A stretch of DNA of 64,000 nucleotides from Marinobacter sp. 1-4A (GCF_016597725.1 NZ_VCGY01000002.1:434001-498000); one strand, 5' to 3'. Counted from the first letter of the stretch, positions 34,869 through 44,552 are shown. The notes: generated by a model from the sequence alone, not told the origin. Made by a program: numbers and translations.

Positions 34869-35249
34869 TCAGCCTTTCAATACACCAAAGGTATAAATAC
34901 CCAATGCAGTCATGAGTATAGAGCCAATAACATGGGCGAGAATGCCCGTAATGGCCATCGCCCATTTGCCGTCTTGAATCGCAGCAAACATCTCGAGAGA
35001 AAAGGTAGAAAATGTCGTCAGCGCACCACACAAGCCTGTAATGGCAAACAAACGCCACTCAGGCGCCAGCGAACTACTCTGGCTGAAGTAGCCAAGTAAC
35101 AATCCAACCAACCAACCACCACTTAAGTTGGCGGCAAGAGTTCCAAATGGAATCGCGTGATAGCTGGAGTTCAACCAAAGCCCAAGCAACCAGCGCAGGT
35201 TGGCGCCGACAACGGCACCTGCGCTGACTGCAATGAGCGATAACCACAT
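34869..35249 (-). CDS. crcB: Fluoride channel CrcB/FluC
   Basis: The 126-residue, four-helix membrane protein exports fluoride as a dual-topology dimer. Visible markers are GANLRWLLG near the start (the conserved Arg), FGTLAANLSGGWLVGLLLG with the channel Asn, and GLCGALTTFSTFSLE, the Phe-box/Na-site region. The start may be the ATG at 35249 or a TTG at 35255 better spaced from AGG; the stop of fadE lies only about 12-18 bases upstream, so the two genes are co-transcribed. No fluoride riboswitch was found upstream; the operon is headed by fadE. Confidence 0.9.
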   Translation of the reverse strand: MWLSLIAVSAGAVVGANLRWLLGLWLNSSYHAIPFGTLAANLSGGWLVGLLLGYFSQSSSLAPEWRLFAITGLCGALTTFSTFSLEMFAAIQDGKWAMAITGILAHVIGSILMTALGIYTFGVLKG

Positions 35250-35267
35250 GGTCAACCGCTTACCTGC

Positions 35268-37718
35268 TTATGCTGGGTTGTGGTCAATCAAAGTTTCCTT
35301 GTTGCGGGCAAACTCATCAAACGGAAAGTCGTCCACAGTCAGCATTTCAAGCACCACAGATTCGTACTCACGCATGAACTGGGCTTCCTCTTTGGTGTAG
35401 ATGCCAGCTTCCAAGGCCGCTTCAAAGCGCTCTTCCGGGTGCAACGCAGTGGCCGGGAGCTCACCTTTGGCATAGGCCTTCGTAGCTTTCCGGTAGAGCT
35501 GTTCGGCTTTGTCGTAGTCTTTCAGCAAGCCATTGTAACGAGCCACCGGATTCTCCACCGCACCTTCGCCTTCTGTCGTCCAAGTGCCAACAAGCAGCTT
35601 GTGACGAATCGGCGTATCGGTGGAAATAAATCGAGCAAGCTTGCGTGCAAGATCATCATGGGGGTTATCCCAACGCCTACCTAGAGGCAGGGTGATTGCG
35701 CGCAGAGCCAAGGCTACCGCACGATTCGGCAGATTTTGCAGAAAGCCATCCAATGCCTCCTCTGTGCGGTGCAGAAGCAATTCAAGGCTGTATTGCATCA
35801 CTTCTTTTTCACCTTCCACTGGCTGGGTTTCGTGCCAGTTCTTGAGCACCATGGAAGCGAGGTACAAATTGGAGAGCATGTCGCCGAGCCGTGCAGAGAT
35901 CAGCTCGCGCATTTTCAATTCACTGCCTAGCGTCGTCATAGCGGCGTCGGAGCAGAGGCCAAAAGCGGCACTGAACCGGGCAACCGCCTGAGCGTACTTT
36001 CTGCTGGCACTGTCGAACGGAACATCGGCGCGGCCAATGCTAAGCGCCTGAGTAAAGGCACGAGCTGCGTTACCGAAAATCAAACCTGCATGGCCAAAGA
36101 AAGCGTCGTCAAATGCATTGATGTCGTCATTATCTTTAGCGGCCAACTCTTTAAGCACATAAGGATGGCAACGAATCGCGCCCTGACCGAAAATCATCAG
36201 GCTCCGGGTCATGATGTTGGCACCTTCCACCGTAATGGAAACAGGTGAGCCGCTATAGCCTATGCCCAGATAGTTACGCGGCCCCAGAGTCACCGTTTTG
36301 CCGCCGTGAACATCCATGGCATCTGCCAAAATGCCACGTTGAAATTCAGTCAGGTGGTACTTGAGGATCGCCGATGGCACAGCAGGCTTCTCGCCCTTAT
36401 CAATCATGTTAGCTGTGTGGTTAACCGCCGCTTGTGAGATATAGGTCTTGGCGGCAATGCGAGCCAGAGGCTCCTGCACACCTTCCATATCTGCCACAGG
36501 CGTGTTGAACTGGCGGCGGATACGGGTAAAGCCGCCCGCAGTTCCCACAGCGTAAGCAGCAGAGCCTGCCGCACCCGAGGGCAGCGTGATACAGCGGCCA
36601 ACAGAGAGACACTCGACCAGCATGCGCCAGCCTTGACCGGCCATGTCCAGACCACCGATAATGTAATCCAGCGGGATGAATACGTCCTTACCGATGATCG
36701 GGCCATTCAGGAAGGGACTACCGATAGGGCAATGGCGGCGGCCAATGTCCATACCTTTGGTGTCACGGGGAATCAGCGCACAGGTAATGCCATAGTCTTT
36801 GGTGTCACCAAGTAAGCCCTCCGGGTCAAACATGCGGAACGCCAGCCCCACAACCGTCGCGATGGGTGCAAGGGTGATCCAGCGCTTTTCAAAGTTCAGC
36901 TTTATACCAATAACTTCTTTACCGTCTACTTCCTGTTTGCACACCGTGCCCACATCCGGCAAAGAGGTGGCATCCGAACCAGCACGGGGGCCTGTAAGGC
37001 CAAAGCAGGGAATTTCGCGGCCGTCAGCCAATCGCGGTAAATAGTGGTTTTTCTGTTCATCCGTACCGTACTTCAGCAGCAACTCGCCAGGCCCGAGAGA
37101 GTTGGGTACGCCTACGGAAACCATCAACATCTCGTTGGCGGCAATCTTTTGCAGTACCGCAGTCTGGGCTTTTGCAGAAAAACCAAGCCCGCCGTACTCT
37201 TTGGGGATTATCATTCCAAAGAACTTCTCTTTTTTGAGGAAGTCCCACAATTCTTTCGGAAGATCGGCGCGCTCTACCGCGATATCCCATGCATTACACA
37301 TAGAGACCGCCTGAACGCACTGGTTATCCACAAAAGCCTGCTCCTCTTCGCTTAGGCCGGTGTGCCGATTGATCAGCAGGTTGTGCCAATCCGGCTGCCC
37401 GGTAAATAGCTCGCCGTCCCAACCCACGGTGCCAGCTTCAAGCGCCACTTTCTCGGTAGCCGATACTTTTGGAGCCACTTTCTTGAACATGGCGAAAATG
37501 CGCGGTGTGAGCCAGCCCTGACGCAGGCCCGGCAACCCGGCGGCAGCAGTAACAGCAGCGCCGATAAAGAGAATCAAAGCCAGCCATCCTGACGCAAACA
37601 TCCACGACAGAATGCCAACCACAAGCATTACACCAATAGCCGGTTTTGCACCGGATTCACGCCGCATAACAACTAGCAAGCCTGCCAGTGCCACAAGAAA
37701 CAGAATCAAAGTCATCAT
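35268..37718 (-). CDS. fadE: Acyl-CoA dehydrogenase FadE type
   Basis: The protein has 816 residues, the length of E. coli FadE (814). Two or three N-terminal hydrophobic helices anchor it to the membrane. The acyl-CoA dehydrogenase core contains IIPKEYGGLGFSA, CFGLTGPRAGSDATSLPD (the FAD/substrate loop), VEGANIMTRSLMIFGQGAIRCHPYV and a long C-terminal DUF1974 segment ending in FPFDEFARNKETLIDHNPA. It catalyses the first oxidation of fatty-acid beta-oxidation. crcB follows immediately downstream in the same operon. This is one of several lipid-metabolism enzymes here (tesB, yciA). Confidence 0.93.
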   Translation of the reverse strand: MMTLILFLVALAGLLVVMRRESGAKPAIGVMLVVGILSWMFASGWLALILFIGAAVTAAAGLPGLRQGWLTPRIFAMFKKVAPKVSATEKVALEAGTVGWDGELFTGQPDWHNLLINRHTGLSEEEQAFVDNQCVQAVSMCNAWDIAVERADLPKELWDFLKKEKFFGMIIPKEYGGLGFSAKAQTAVLQKIAANEMLMVSVGVPNSLGPGELLLKYGTDEQKNHYLPRLADGREIPCFGLTGPRAGSDATSLPDVGTVCKQEVDGKEVIGIKLNFEKRWITLAPIATVVGLAFRMFDPEGLLGDTKDYGITCALIPRDTKGMDIGRRHCPIGSPFLNGPIIGKDVFIPLDYIIGGLDMAGQGWRMLVECLSVGRCITLPSGAAGSAAYAVGTAGGFTRIRRQFNTPVADMEGVQEPLARIAAKTYISQAAVNHTANMIDKGEKPAVPSAILKYHLTEFQRGILADAMDVHGGKTVTLGPRNYLGIGYSGSPVSITVEGANIMTRSLMIFGQGAIRCHPYVLKELAAKDNDDINAFDDAFFGHAGLIFGNAARAFTQALSIGRADVPFDSASRKYAQAVARFSAAFGLCSDAAMTTLGSELKMRELISARLGDMLSNLYLASMVLKNWHETQPVEGEKEVMQYSLELLLHRTEEALDGFLQNLPNRAVALALRAITLPLGRRWDNPHDDLARKLARFISTDTPIRHKLLVGTWTTEGEGAVENPVARYNGLLKDYDKAEQLYRKATKAYAKGELPATALHPEERFEAALEAGIYTKEEAQFMREYESVVLEMLTVDDFPFDEFARNKETLIDHNPA

Positions 37719-37773
37719 AGGGTCTCTCTGTTATCCATGGGTCAATTGAAAAATTGTTTACTCAAGGGTATCT

Positions 37774-37794
37774 CAAAAAACAGCTCTAAGCTGT
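37774..37794 (-). terminator. Terminator of rapA overlapping its stop codon
   Basis: Arms ACAGCT and AGCTGT (37789-37794 and 37780-37785) enclose the rapA TAG stop codon itself, and TTTTTT follows on the minus strand. The hairpin is short, but the T tract is clear. Confidence 0.75.
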
Positions 37795-40668
37795 GACGAT
37801 CACCCGAATCCCTTCCAAAGCCAGACTCGCGCGCCCAATGGCTTCCTGTGCGGCCGCGAGCTGACTGCGGAAGTAATCAATTTCCTCTTCGCGGATCGCC
37901 GGGTTCACTTTTTTCAGGGCTTCCAGTCGGCGGATTTCCGGCTCAAAGTTTGCCGCTAACTGCTCAAGAGCCTTTTGCTTCATGGGCTCCAGATGCGGAG
38001 CAGACAAGCGCTCCACGTGGTCTACCATCGTTTCCACCTGTGGCCGAATCTGCGGCACAATCGCCTGTGCAGTGCGCCGCCGGATATTGGAGCATAGATC
38101 ATTCAGTCGATCATGGGGCAGTGCACCAGAAAGCTCTTTACCGTTCACATCCACCAGCAAACGCAAGGGCGAAACCGGCAAATACCGTGTCAGCTGCAGG
38201 GCTTCGGGCGCTGGGCAGTGCACCGTAAACAGGGCTTCCATAAGCAAGGTTCCTGCTGGCAACGCCTTCACTGACAAGCTTGCCAGTGCCGCCTTGCCCA
38301 GCCCGGAACTGGTCACCGAGTCCATCACGCCGGTGACCATAGGGTGCTCCCAGCTCATAAACCCTATATCTTCCCGCTCCAGAGCATGCTGGCGATCCCA
38401 GGTAACGGTTACACCGTCTTCCGGCAACTCGGCAACGTGGCCAGCCTGATATTGCTCGCCGGGGCGAAGAATGTCGGCATGTTCAGAGTGGTCTTCCACA
38501 TCCACGCCGAGAATATCGAAGGCTTCCATCATGTAGTCGCGCACTTGAACGGAGCCTTCTTCCTCTTCAATACCGGCAATCAACGTATCCGCGATATCCC
38601 GGCGGCAGGAATTGAGCTCAATCAAAGCATCTCGACCATTCTGTAGCAGCGTTTTCAGGCGATCGGTCTCAGCCGCCGACGCTTCAACCAGATTATCCAG
38701 TACGGACAAGTCGCCTTCGATGGCGCTATTCCACTGCTCGCTAACCTTTTCCTGCACCGCCACGCCCACCGCGCAGCTTTCAGAAAACGCATTCAAACCT
38801 TCATGGAACCAGCGGTATTGGACCTCCTGCGACGTGTTCCTAAGGTAAGGAATATGAATATCGATGGTTTCCGTCTGCCCGATGCGGTCAAGTCGCCCAA
38901 TACGCTGCTCAAGCAAATCAGGGTTTGCGGGCAAATCAAACAGCACCAGATGGTGCGCAAACTGGAAGTTGCGACCTTCGCTGCCAATCTCGGAACAAAT
39001 CAATGCCTGAGCGCCTTGTTCGTCGTCAGCAAAGTAGGCGGCGGCTCGGTCACGCTCCAAAAGGCTCAAGTGTTCATGGAAGGCGGCACTGCGAATGCCT
39101 GCCCGAAGCTGCAAATACGTTTCCAGGGCCATGGCCGTTTCAGCCATGGCACAGATCACCACCACTTTGGCGGGGCGCAAGCTAGCTAGTTTTTTCTCAA
39201 GCCAGGCAACTCTCGGATCGTCTGCAAGCCATTGCTCTTCCGGCACCGACTGCTCGGGAGCCAAGCCGGGATAGCCAAAGGCTTGATCTTGATACATGGT
39301 CGGGCAATCCAAAGGCACCGCATTGGCCCGGCGCTCCGGAAAACCCTGAATGGCAGCACGAGTATTACGGAACAACACCCGCCCGGTGCCATGACGATCC
39401 AGCAGTGCATCTATAATGGACTGGCGTGGGGAGTCCCCTGCCAACAACTGCGCCATCTCATTGCCCAACCAGAGTTCCAAGGCCTTGCGGTCTTCCTCTT
39501 GGATCTCCGAGTCCTCATCTTGTATACGCCGCACCACATCATTAATTGCTTCGTACTGCTGCTCTTCGTCCTGAAACGCCTGCAAATCATGAAACCGTGC
39601 AGGGTCAAGCAGTCGAAGCCGGGCGAAATGGCTAGCCACACCCACTTGTTCTGGCGTTGCCGTCAACAACAGCAAGCCTTCACTTACCTCTGAGAGTTCT
39701 TCTACCAACTGGTATTCAGGGCTAACTTCCTCCGGACTCCAAGCTAGGTGATGGGCCTCATCGACAATCATCAGGTCCCAACCTGCCTTCAATGCGTCGG
39801 TTCTGGCTTTTTTGCTATTGACCAGAAAATCGAGACTGCAGAGCACCAACTGATCGCTTTCAAACGGGTTAACGGACGATTCGTCACCAAAGATGTGATT
39901 CATCAAAGCGTCGACATCGTCTTCGGAGTCTTTTATGGCATCGTAGCGGCTCTGATCCACAATAGAGAAACGCAGATTGAAACGCCTTAGCATCTCCACC
40001 AGCCACTGGTGTATCAGGGAATCCGGAACCACAATCAGCGCCCGCCGGGCTCGACCGGTCTGCAGTTGGTAATGCAGAATAAGGCCCGCCTCAATGGTTT
40101 TACCAAGGCCCACCTCATCGGCCAAAAGCACCCGTGGCGCATGGCGTTTCGCAACTTCATGGGCAATGTAAACTTGGTGCTGCAAATGCTGCGTGCGGGC
40201 GCCAATCAGCCCGCGTGCGGGGGACGCACGCAGCCGGTCCATGTGTTGCAGTGTGGCGAAGCGCAGGCGGAAGGCGCCATTGCGATCAAACTGGCCTGCA
40301 AACAGGCGCTGGTGCGGTGCAGAAAAATTAACGGAACCCGCGAGCTTTACTTCGGATATCTGCTCCAAATCCTTTTCATGCTCCTCGCCATCATCTATCG
40401 CCTCTGCGTGATAAAGCAGTACACCACCGAGATCTTCAACCGCGCGGACCAGATATCTGGAACCCTCGAAGGTTTCGATTTCCTCACCCAACTGATACAC
40501 GATGCGCGAAAGCGGAGCGTTATCAATAGCGTAGGTGCGCTCTTCATCCGCCGCAGGAAACCCCAGGGTAATCCGCCGGCCAGAAATGTCTGTCACTATT
40601 CCTAGGCCAAGCGCCGTATCACTGTGGCTGACCCAGCGCTGACCTATAGCAAAATCCGATGCGTCCAA
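37786..40668 (-). CDS. rapA: RNA polymerase-associated ATPase RapA
   Basis: The 960-residue Swi2/Snf2 translocase recycles RNA polymerase stalled after transcription. The N-terminus has Tudor-like domains (IGQRWVSHSDTALGLGIV). The helicase motifs follow in order: ADEVGLGKTIEAGLI (Walker A, about 175-190), MIVDEAHHLAW (DEAH), LLLTATPEQVG, then the second lobe with QALICSEIGSEGRNFQFAHHLVLFDLP and EQRIGRLDRIGQ. The C-terminal 300 residues are the RapA-specific spacer and Spt-like domain. Length agrees with E. coli RapA (968). cysZ lies upstream on the same strand, 16 bases away. Confidence 0.95.
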   Translation of the reverse strand: MDASDFAIGQRWVSHSDTALGLGIVTDISGRRITLGFPAADEERTYAIDNAPLSRIVYQLGEEIETFEGSRYLVRAVEDLGGVLLYHAEAIDDGEEHEKDLEQISEVKLAGSVNFSAPHQRLFAGQFDRNGAFRLRFATLQHMDRLRASPARGLIGARTQHLQHQVYIAHEVAKRHAPRVLLADEVGLGKTIEAGLILHYQLQTGRARRALIVVPDSLIHQWLVEMLRRFNLRFSIVDQSRYDAIKDSEDDVDALMNHIFGDESSVNPFESDQLVLCSLDFLVNSKKARTDALKAGWDLMIVDEAHHLAWSPEEVSPEYQLVEELSEVSEGLLLLTATPEQVGVASHFARLRLLDPARFHDLQAFQDEEQQYEAINDVVRRIQDEDSEIQEEDRKALELWLGNEMAQLLAGDSPRQSIIDALLDRHGTGRVLFRNTRAAIQGFPERRANAVPLDCPTMYQDQAFGYPGLAPEQSVPEEQWLADDPRVAWLEKKLASLRPAKVVVICAMAETAMALETYLQLRAGIRSAAFHEHLSLLERDRAAAYFADDEQGAQALICSEIGSEGRNFQFAHHLVLFDLPANPDLLEQRIGRLDRIGQTETIDIHIPYLRNTSQEVQYRWFHEGLNAFSESCAVGVAVQEKVSEQWNSAIEGDLSVLDNLVEASAAETDRLKTLLQNGRDALIELNSCRRDIADTLIAGIEEEEGSVQVRDYMMEAFDILGVDVEDHSEHADILRPGEQYQAGHVAELPEDGVTVTWDRQHALEREDIGFMSWEHPMVTGVMDSVTSSGLGKAALASLSVKALPAGTLLMEALFTVHCPAPEALQLTRYLPVSPLRLLVDVNGKELSGALPHDRLNDLCSNIRRRTAQAIVPQIRPQVETMVDHVERLSAPHLEPMKQKALEQLAANFEPEIRRLEALKKVNPAIREEEIDYFRSQLAAAQEAIGRASLALEGIRVIVTA

Positions 40669-40684
40669 AAAACCTCCAGACTCT

Positions 40685-41434
40685 TTAGTTTCGTGTTGCG
40701 CCTTTCTCGCGCACCCAATAGGCGGTCGCGCCGCAAACTGCGGCAGGAACTACGACCAAATTAAGAACCGGCACCATAGCGGCCAACGCTACCGGCAGCC
40801 CGAAGCCCAACGCTGACAGGCGAGTATCGGCAAGCAGCTGGCGCAACGCCTTGAAGCTCACTTTGTGATTATCCGCCGGGTAGTCCACGTACTGCAGCGC
40901 CATCATCCAGCTGTTGAACAAAAACCACAGCACGGCCGCAACCACGTTGACCACCGGAATAATGCCAATAAGAAACAGGCCCAAAGCCCGGGGCAGGTAA
41001 TAGGCGATCTTCTGCACTTCACGCCATAGCGCTCGGGGAATATCTTTTATGATGGTTGCCCAGCCGTCATCGGTGCTCACTTCTTGGCCAGTAAGATGCT
41101 TTTCCGTTAGCTCTGCCAAGTAGCCATAGAAAGGCGAGCCGATAAGGTTTGCGATAATCACAAACCCGTAGGCCAACATAAGCAGGATTACAGCACCGTA
41201 TAAAATCCAGAATAGCCAATCCAGTGCCTGCAGCCAGGGCCAGTCGGGAAGCCAACCCATCGCGGTCGCAATTAATACGCTGAACAGTTCGCCCAAGAAA
41301 TAAAACAGCAGTCCGAAGAGAAAAATATTGATGATAAGCGGAATGACCACGAATAGCCGCAAGCCAGGCTGGCGAATCAGGCTAAAGCCCTCACCCAAAT
41401 AGCCCAGTCCACGAAAAAAATTACCTCTGAGCAT
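40685..41434 (-). CDS. cysZ: Sulfate transporter CysZ
   Basis: The 249-residue inner-membrane protein has four to six hydrophobic segments. Family landmarks are NFFRGLGYLGEGFSLIRQPGLR at the start, FVIIANLIGSPFYGYLAELTE, and IGIIPVVNVVAAVLWFLFNSWMMALQYVDYP. CysZ imports sulfate for cysteine synthesis. The ATG at 41434 follows a GGAGG eleven bases upstream; the frame open to 41476 adds 14 polar residues not expected in the family. Confidence 0.92.
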   Translation of the reverse strand: MLRGNFFRGLGYLGEGFSLIRQPGLRLFVVIPLIINIFLFGLLFYFLGELFSVLIATAMGWLPDWPWLQALDWLFWILYGAVILLMLAYGFVIIANLIGSPFYGYLAELTEKHLTGQEVSTDDGWATIIKDIPRALWREVQKIAYYLPRALGLFLIGIIPVVNVVAAVLWFLFNSWMMALQYVDYPADNHKVSFKALRQLLADTRLSALGFGLPVALAAMVPVLNLVVVPAAVCGATAYWVREKGATRN

Positions 41435-41531
41435 CGCCGATTGGCCCTCCGCTTCAATGACAGTGACGGGGCGCAAAGCATATCATGTTGAAAACCTTCA
41501 CACAGCCAGAGAACTCTGACGGATTTCACCA

Positions 41532-41936
41532 ATGGCAACACTGAAACACCAACTGACCGTTTTGTTGCACTGCCGCCCGCTGTGGCGCCTTGCCCTATTG
41601 CTGTCAGTTGTCGCTATCGGCTTTCTGGCAACCACAAACAGCAGTTACCCGATACCTTCCGCTCCCAGCGACAAAGTGAACCATCTGATCGCCTTTGTTG
41701 AACTCACCATTCTCACACGACTGGCGTGGCCACAGCTCCGGGCTATCTGGTACGCACCGGTTTTACTGGCGTTTGGGCTGGGCATCGAGGCCGTACAGGC
41801 CAACCTGCCATACAGAGACTTTTCGCTGATGGACGTCGCCGCAGACGGTGCAGGCATTTTAATCGGACTCCTACCTTGGCCTGGGCTACGCAAAGTGAGT
41901 CATCAGGATTTGAGAGATTCGCCCAACTCCGTGTGA
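41532..41936 (+). CDS. VanZ-like membrane protein
   Basis: The 134-residue protein has four membrane helices. The conserved VanZ/YfhO-type features are SAPSDKVNHLIAFVELTI, near residue 41, with the DKxxH motif, and GLGIEAVQANLPYRDFSLMDVAADGAGILIG, with a Q/E and an R-x-F-S-x-x-D motif. Proteins of this type are implicated in envelope or glycopeptide tolerance but lack a clear activity. The last bases contain the GacA box of the downstream small RNA. Confidence 0.82.
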   Translation: MATLKHQLTVLLHCRPLWRLALLLSVVAIGFLATTNSSYPIPSAPSDKVNHLIAFVELTILTRLAWPQLRAIWYAPVLLAFGLGIEAVQANLPYRDFSLMDVAADGAGILIGLLPWPGLRKVSHQDLRDSPNSV

Positions 41937-41949
41937 GATATATCTCACA
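41932..41949 (+). promoter_or_regulatory. GacA/UvrY upstream activating site
   Basis: TGTGAGATATATCTCACA is a perfect 18-base palindrome fitting the GacA-box consensus TGTRAG-N6-CTYACA. It overlaps the stop codon of the VanZ gene. A second, partial half-site (TGTGAGATCTTGCA) follows at 41954. The box lies about 170 bases before the likely start of the small RNA at 42119, the spacing usual for rsmY/rsmZ-type genes. Confidence 0.85.
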
Positions 41950-42118
41950 AGTATGTGAGATCTTGCAGTAATCTGACGTGCGCAGAGGCCAAATTGTCAC
42001 CTCAGAAAAACTTAAAACATTGATATGATTAATCTTTATTAACACCAACCGCCAACCCTTTAGCAAAGACAGGTTAGATCCCGCAGGTTTCTATCATCAG
42101 CCGTTGGTATAGTGACTT

Positions 42119-42348
42119 CGTCAGGGATGGCAAGGAAACGGACGACGCACTGGATGCACCCCGGCATGGAATGCAGGGAGAAGCAGGGATACATGGATAT
42201 CTGGCTTAAGGGATAACTATTCGGATGGCTGGCTCGGATGCTGGCACCACGGAGTGGCAAATGGATTCGCAACACGGCTGTTGCACTCAGCGCAAGGATG
42301 CGCCGACCTGTTCCGGTAAAGGGCAGCCCTAGGGTTGCCCTTTTTTTA
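42119..42348 (+). ncRNA. CsrB/RsmZ-type regulatory small RNA
   Basis: Between the VanZ gene and mnmH lies a 230-base non-coding stretch with fourteen GGA triplets from 42125 to 42298. Many are exposed in short stem-loops, for example CCACGGAGTGG, GCATGGAATGC, GCACTGGATGC and GCGCAAGGATGCGC. It ends in an intrinsic terminator. TATAGT at 42108-42113 is a -10-like box and would start transcription close to 42119. With a GacA box 170 bases upstream, this has the architecture of RNAs that titrate the translational repressor CsrA/RsmA. Whether to name it CsrB or RsmZ cannot be settled by sequence alone. Confidence 0.88.
42318..42347 (+). terminator. Intrinsic terminator of the small RNA
   Basis: AAGGGCA and TGCCCTT pair around GCCCTAGGGT, extending the stem through its centre, and a run of seven T residues follows. 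The mnmH ATG lies about 58 bases further downstream. Confidence 0.93.
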
Positions 42349-42405
42349 TTCCTTGCCCCATCCGTTATACTGCCGCCTCATTCTGGCAAGCGACTGAGCC
42401 CTGTC

Positions 42406-43518
42406 ATGGCAAGCAGACCCGATACCGATAATTATCTTTCCTTGTTCCTAAACGACACCCCATTGATGGATGTACGGGCACCCGTAGAATTCGCCAAAGG
42501 CAGCTTCCCGTGTGCTCAAAACGCTCCCCTGATGAATGACGAAGAGCGGCATCGGGTGGGAATCTGTTACAAGGAGAAAGGTCAGGACGAAGCCATCCGG
42601 CTTGGGCACCAACTGGTTTCGGGCGACATTCAAGCCCAGAGAATCGAAGTCTGGAAACGGTTTATAGCCAACCATCCCGAGGGTTACTTATTCTGTTTCC
42701 GGGGCGGTTTGCGGTCCAGACTCACCCAACAGTGGATCAAAGACGCCGGTATTGATTACCCTCTCATTAAGGGTGGCTATAAGGCTTTACGCCGTTTCCT
42801 TATCGACAGCCTCGACAACCTCATAGAAGCCGGTGATTTCCGCATTCTTAGCGGACGCACGGGAACCGGAAAAACACGCGTTCTGCGGCAACTCCCCAAC
42901 CCGGTAGATTTGGAAGGGCTGGCAAATCACAGAGGCTCCAGTTTCGGGCGTCAGGTAACACCACAACCCTCGCAAATAGACTTTGAAAACCGGTTGGCCG
43001 TTGCCATGCTCAAAGCACACCACCTAACAGGCGGGCCGATTTACCTTGAAGATGAAAGCCGTCTTGTCGGCCGCTGCGCCCTGCCCGATGCATTGAAAGA
43101 ACGCATGGCCCGCGCTCCGCTTCTTGTCCTCGAACAGTCTTTAGAAGAACGCACACGCATTATCCGGGAAGACTACGTAGAGGGCATGTGTACCGAATAC
43201 ATAAAGCGGGACGGAGAGGAAGCAGGCTGGCTGAATTTCCGTGACTACCTGCTTGGCGCTCTAGAACGCATAAGCAAGCGCCTAGGTGGCGAACGCCACA
43301 GCCAGCTGCGGAGTCTTATGGAGCAAGCCCTGCAGCAACAGGAAAGCCGTGGTGACGTTGATGGTCATGACGCTTGGATCCAGCCCCTGCTGCAAAATTA
43401 CTACGACCCCATGTACGACTACCAACTTAGCCAGAAGCAGGGGCAAATTCTTATTCGAGGCGGAGCGGAGACCGTAATCGCTTGGGCGGGCGAAAATGTC
43501 TCTACTTCGGCGCTGTGA
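42406..43518 (+). CDS. mnmH: tRNA 2-selenouridine synthase
   Basis: The 370-residue protein has a rhodanese domain with the catalytic Cys97 in LFCFRGGLRSRL and a P-loop domain with GRTGTGKT at 150-157. It replaces the sulphur of 2-thiouridine at tRNA wobble position 34 by selenium, through a geranylated intermediate, using selenophosphate. Further family landmarks are MDVRAPVEFAKGSFPCAQNAPLM and HRGSSFG. Start choice: the ATG at 42406 is taken; frames running back to 42238 cross the small RNA and its terminator. selD is not in the window. Confidence 0.93.
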   Translation: MASRPDTDNYLSLFLNDTPLMDVRAPVEFAKGSFPCAQNAPLMNDEERHRVGICYKEKGQDEAIRLGHQLVSGDIQAQRIEVWKRFIANHPEGYLFCFRGGLRSRLTQQWIKDAGIDYPLIKGGYKALRRFLIDSLDNLIEAGDFRILSGRTGTGKTRVLRQLPNPVDLEGLANHRGSSFGRQVTPQPSQIDFENRLAVAMLKAHHLTGGPIYLEDESRLVGRCALPDALKERMARAPLLVLEQSLEERTRIIREDYVEGMCTEYIKRDGEEAGWLNFRDYLLGALERISKRLGGERHSQLRSLMEQALQQQESRGDVDGHDAWIQPLLQNYYDPMYDYQLSQKQGQILIRGGAETVIAWAGENVSTSAL

Positions 43519-43645
43519 GTCTCCGCTGCAACTCCGATATACCCCGGCCGCCTTGTCTGCTATAAAAAGGCGTGAACTGATCCGGCGGCACCGGAACCAC
43601 ACTAAAACGACAATCAACTAAGAACAGGAATCACAAGGAGTCCCT

Positions 43646-44479
43646 ATGGAAGACCTATTTAGCGCTGACGGGCGCGCTTCTGAATATGTGGATCAGGCCA
43701 TTGCACTGGTCATGACCTATGCCCCAAAAGTTTTGCTAGCCATTATTACGCTGATTATCGGCCTATGGCTGATCAATCGCTTTGTGAACGTTCTGGATGC
43801 CAAGCTTGGCAAGAAAGACCCTACCCTTAACAAGTTTTTGTGCGGGTTAATTAGCGCTGTTCTCAAAATTCTGCTGCTGATCTCTGTTGCCTCCATGGTG
43901 GGCATCGCCACTACCTCCTTTGTCGCTATCATTGGTGCCGCAGGCCTGGCTGTTGGTCTTGCTCTGCAGGGCAGCCTGGGGAACTTTGCCGGTGGCGTAC
44001 TGATTCTGATTTTCAAGCCGTTCAAGGTGGGCGATGTGATCGAAGCTCAGGGCTTTCTGGGTTCGGTGCGTGAAATCAGTATTCTCTACACGGTTGTGGA
44101 CACCTTTGATAATCGTCGCGTAGTGATCCCCAACGGCGAGTTGTCCAACTCCAGCCTGACCAACATGAGCGTCTACGACACACGCCGTTGCGATATGAAG
44201 TTCGGCATTGGATACAACGACGATATCGATAAAGCCAAGAGCATTTGCAAACGGCTTATCGAAGAAGATGAGCGCGCGCTCAAAGACCCTGCACCACTAA
44301 TTGTGGTGGGCGGCCTTGGAGACAGCTCTGTTGACCTTACTGTTCGGGCCTGGACAAAGTCTGGGGACCTATGGCCGTTCTACTGGGACATGCAAGAGCG
44401 TGTGAAAAAAGCCTTTGATGCGGAAGGTATCTCCATTCCCTTTCCTCAGCGCGACGTTCACATGTACAAAACCGAGTGA
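43646..44479 (+). CDS. mscS: Small-conductance mechanosensitive channel
   Basis: The 277-residue protein has three N-terminal membrane helices, with the pore helix AAGLAVGLALQGSLGNFAGGVLILIFKPFKVGD showing the Ala/Gly packing of MscS. The beta domain follows, with VVDTFDNRRVVIPNGELSNSSLTNMS, then the alpha/beta domain ending in the conserved ISIPFPQRDVHMYK. Length is near E. coli MscS (286). It relieves turgor on hypo-osmotic shock. AAGGAGT precedes the ATG. Confidence 0.95.
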   Translation: MEDLFSADGRASEYVDQAIALVMTYAPKVLLAIITLIIGLWLINRFVNVLDAKLGKKDPTLNKFLCGLISAVLKILLLISVASMVGIATTSFVAIIGAAGLAVGLALQGSLGNFAGGVLILIFKPFKVGDVIEAQGFLGSVREISILYTVVDTFDNRRVVIPNGELSNSSLTNMSVYDTRRCDMKFGIGYNDDIDKAKSICKRLIEEDERALKDPAPLIVVGGLGDSSVDLTVRAWTKSGDLWPFYWDMQERVKKAFDAEGISIPFPQRDVHMYKTE

Positions 44480-44552
44480 AATAGCAATCCGTATCACATA
44501 GATACAACCCGTTACTCGCAAACAGCACAACCTAAGCTAAGCTGACCAATAA

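Noticed and set aside
42238-42405. An upstream extension of the mnmH reading frame back to 42238.
   Set aside because: It would translate the small RNA and its terminator; the family starts at the MASRPD methionine at 42406.
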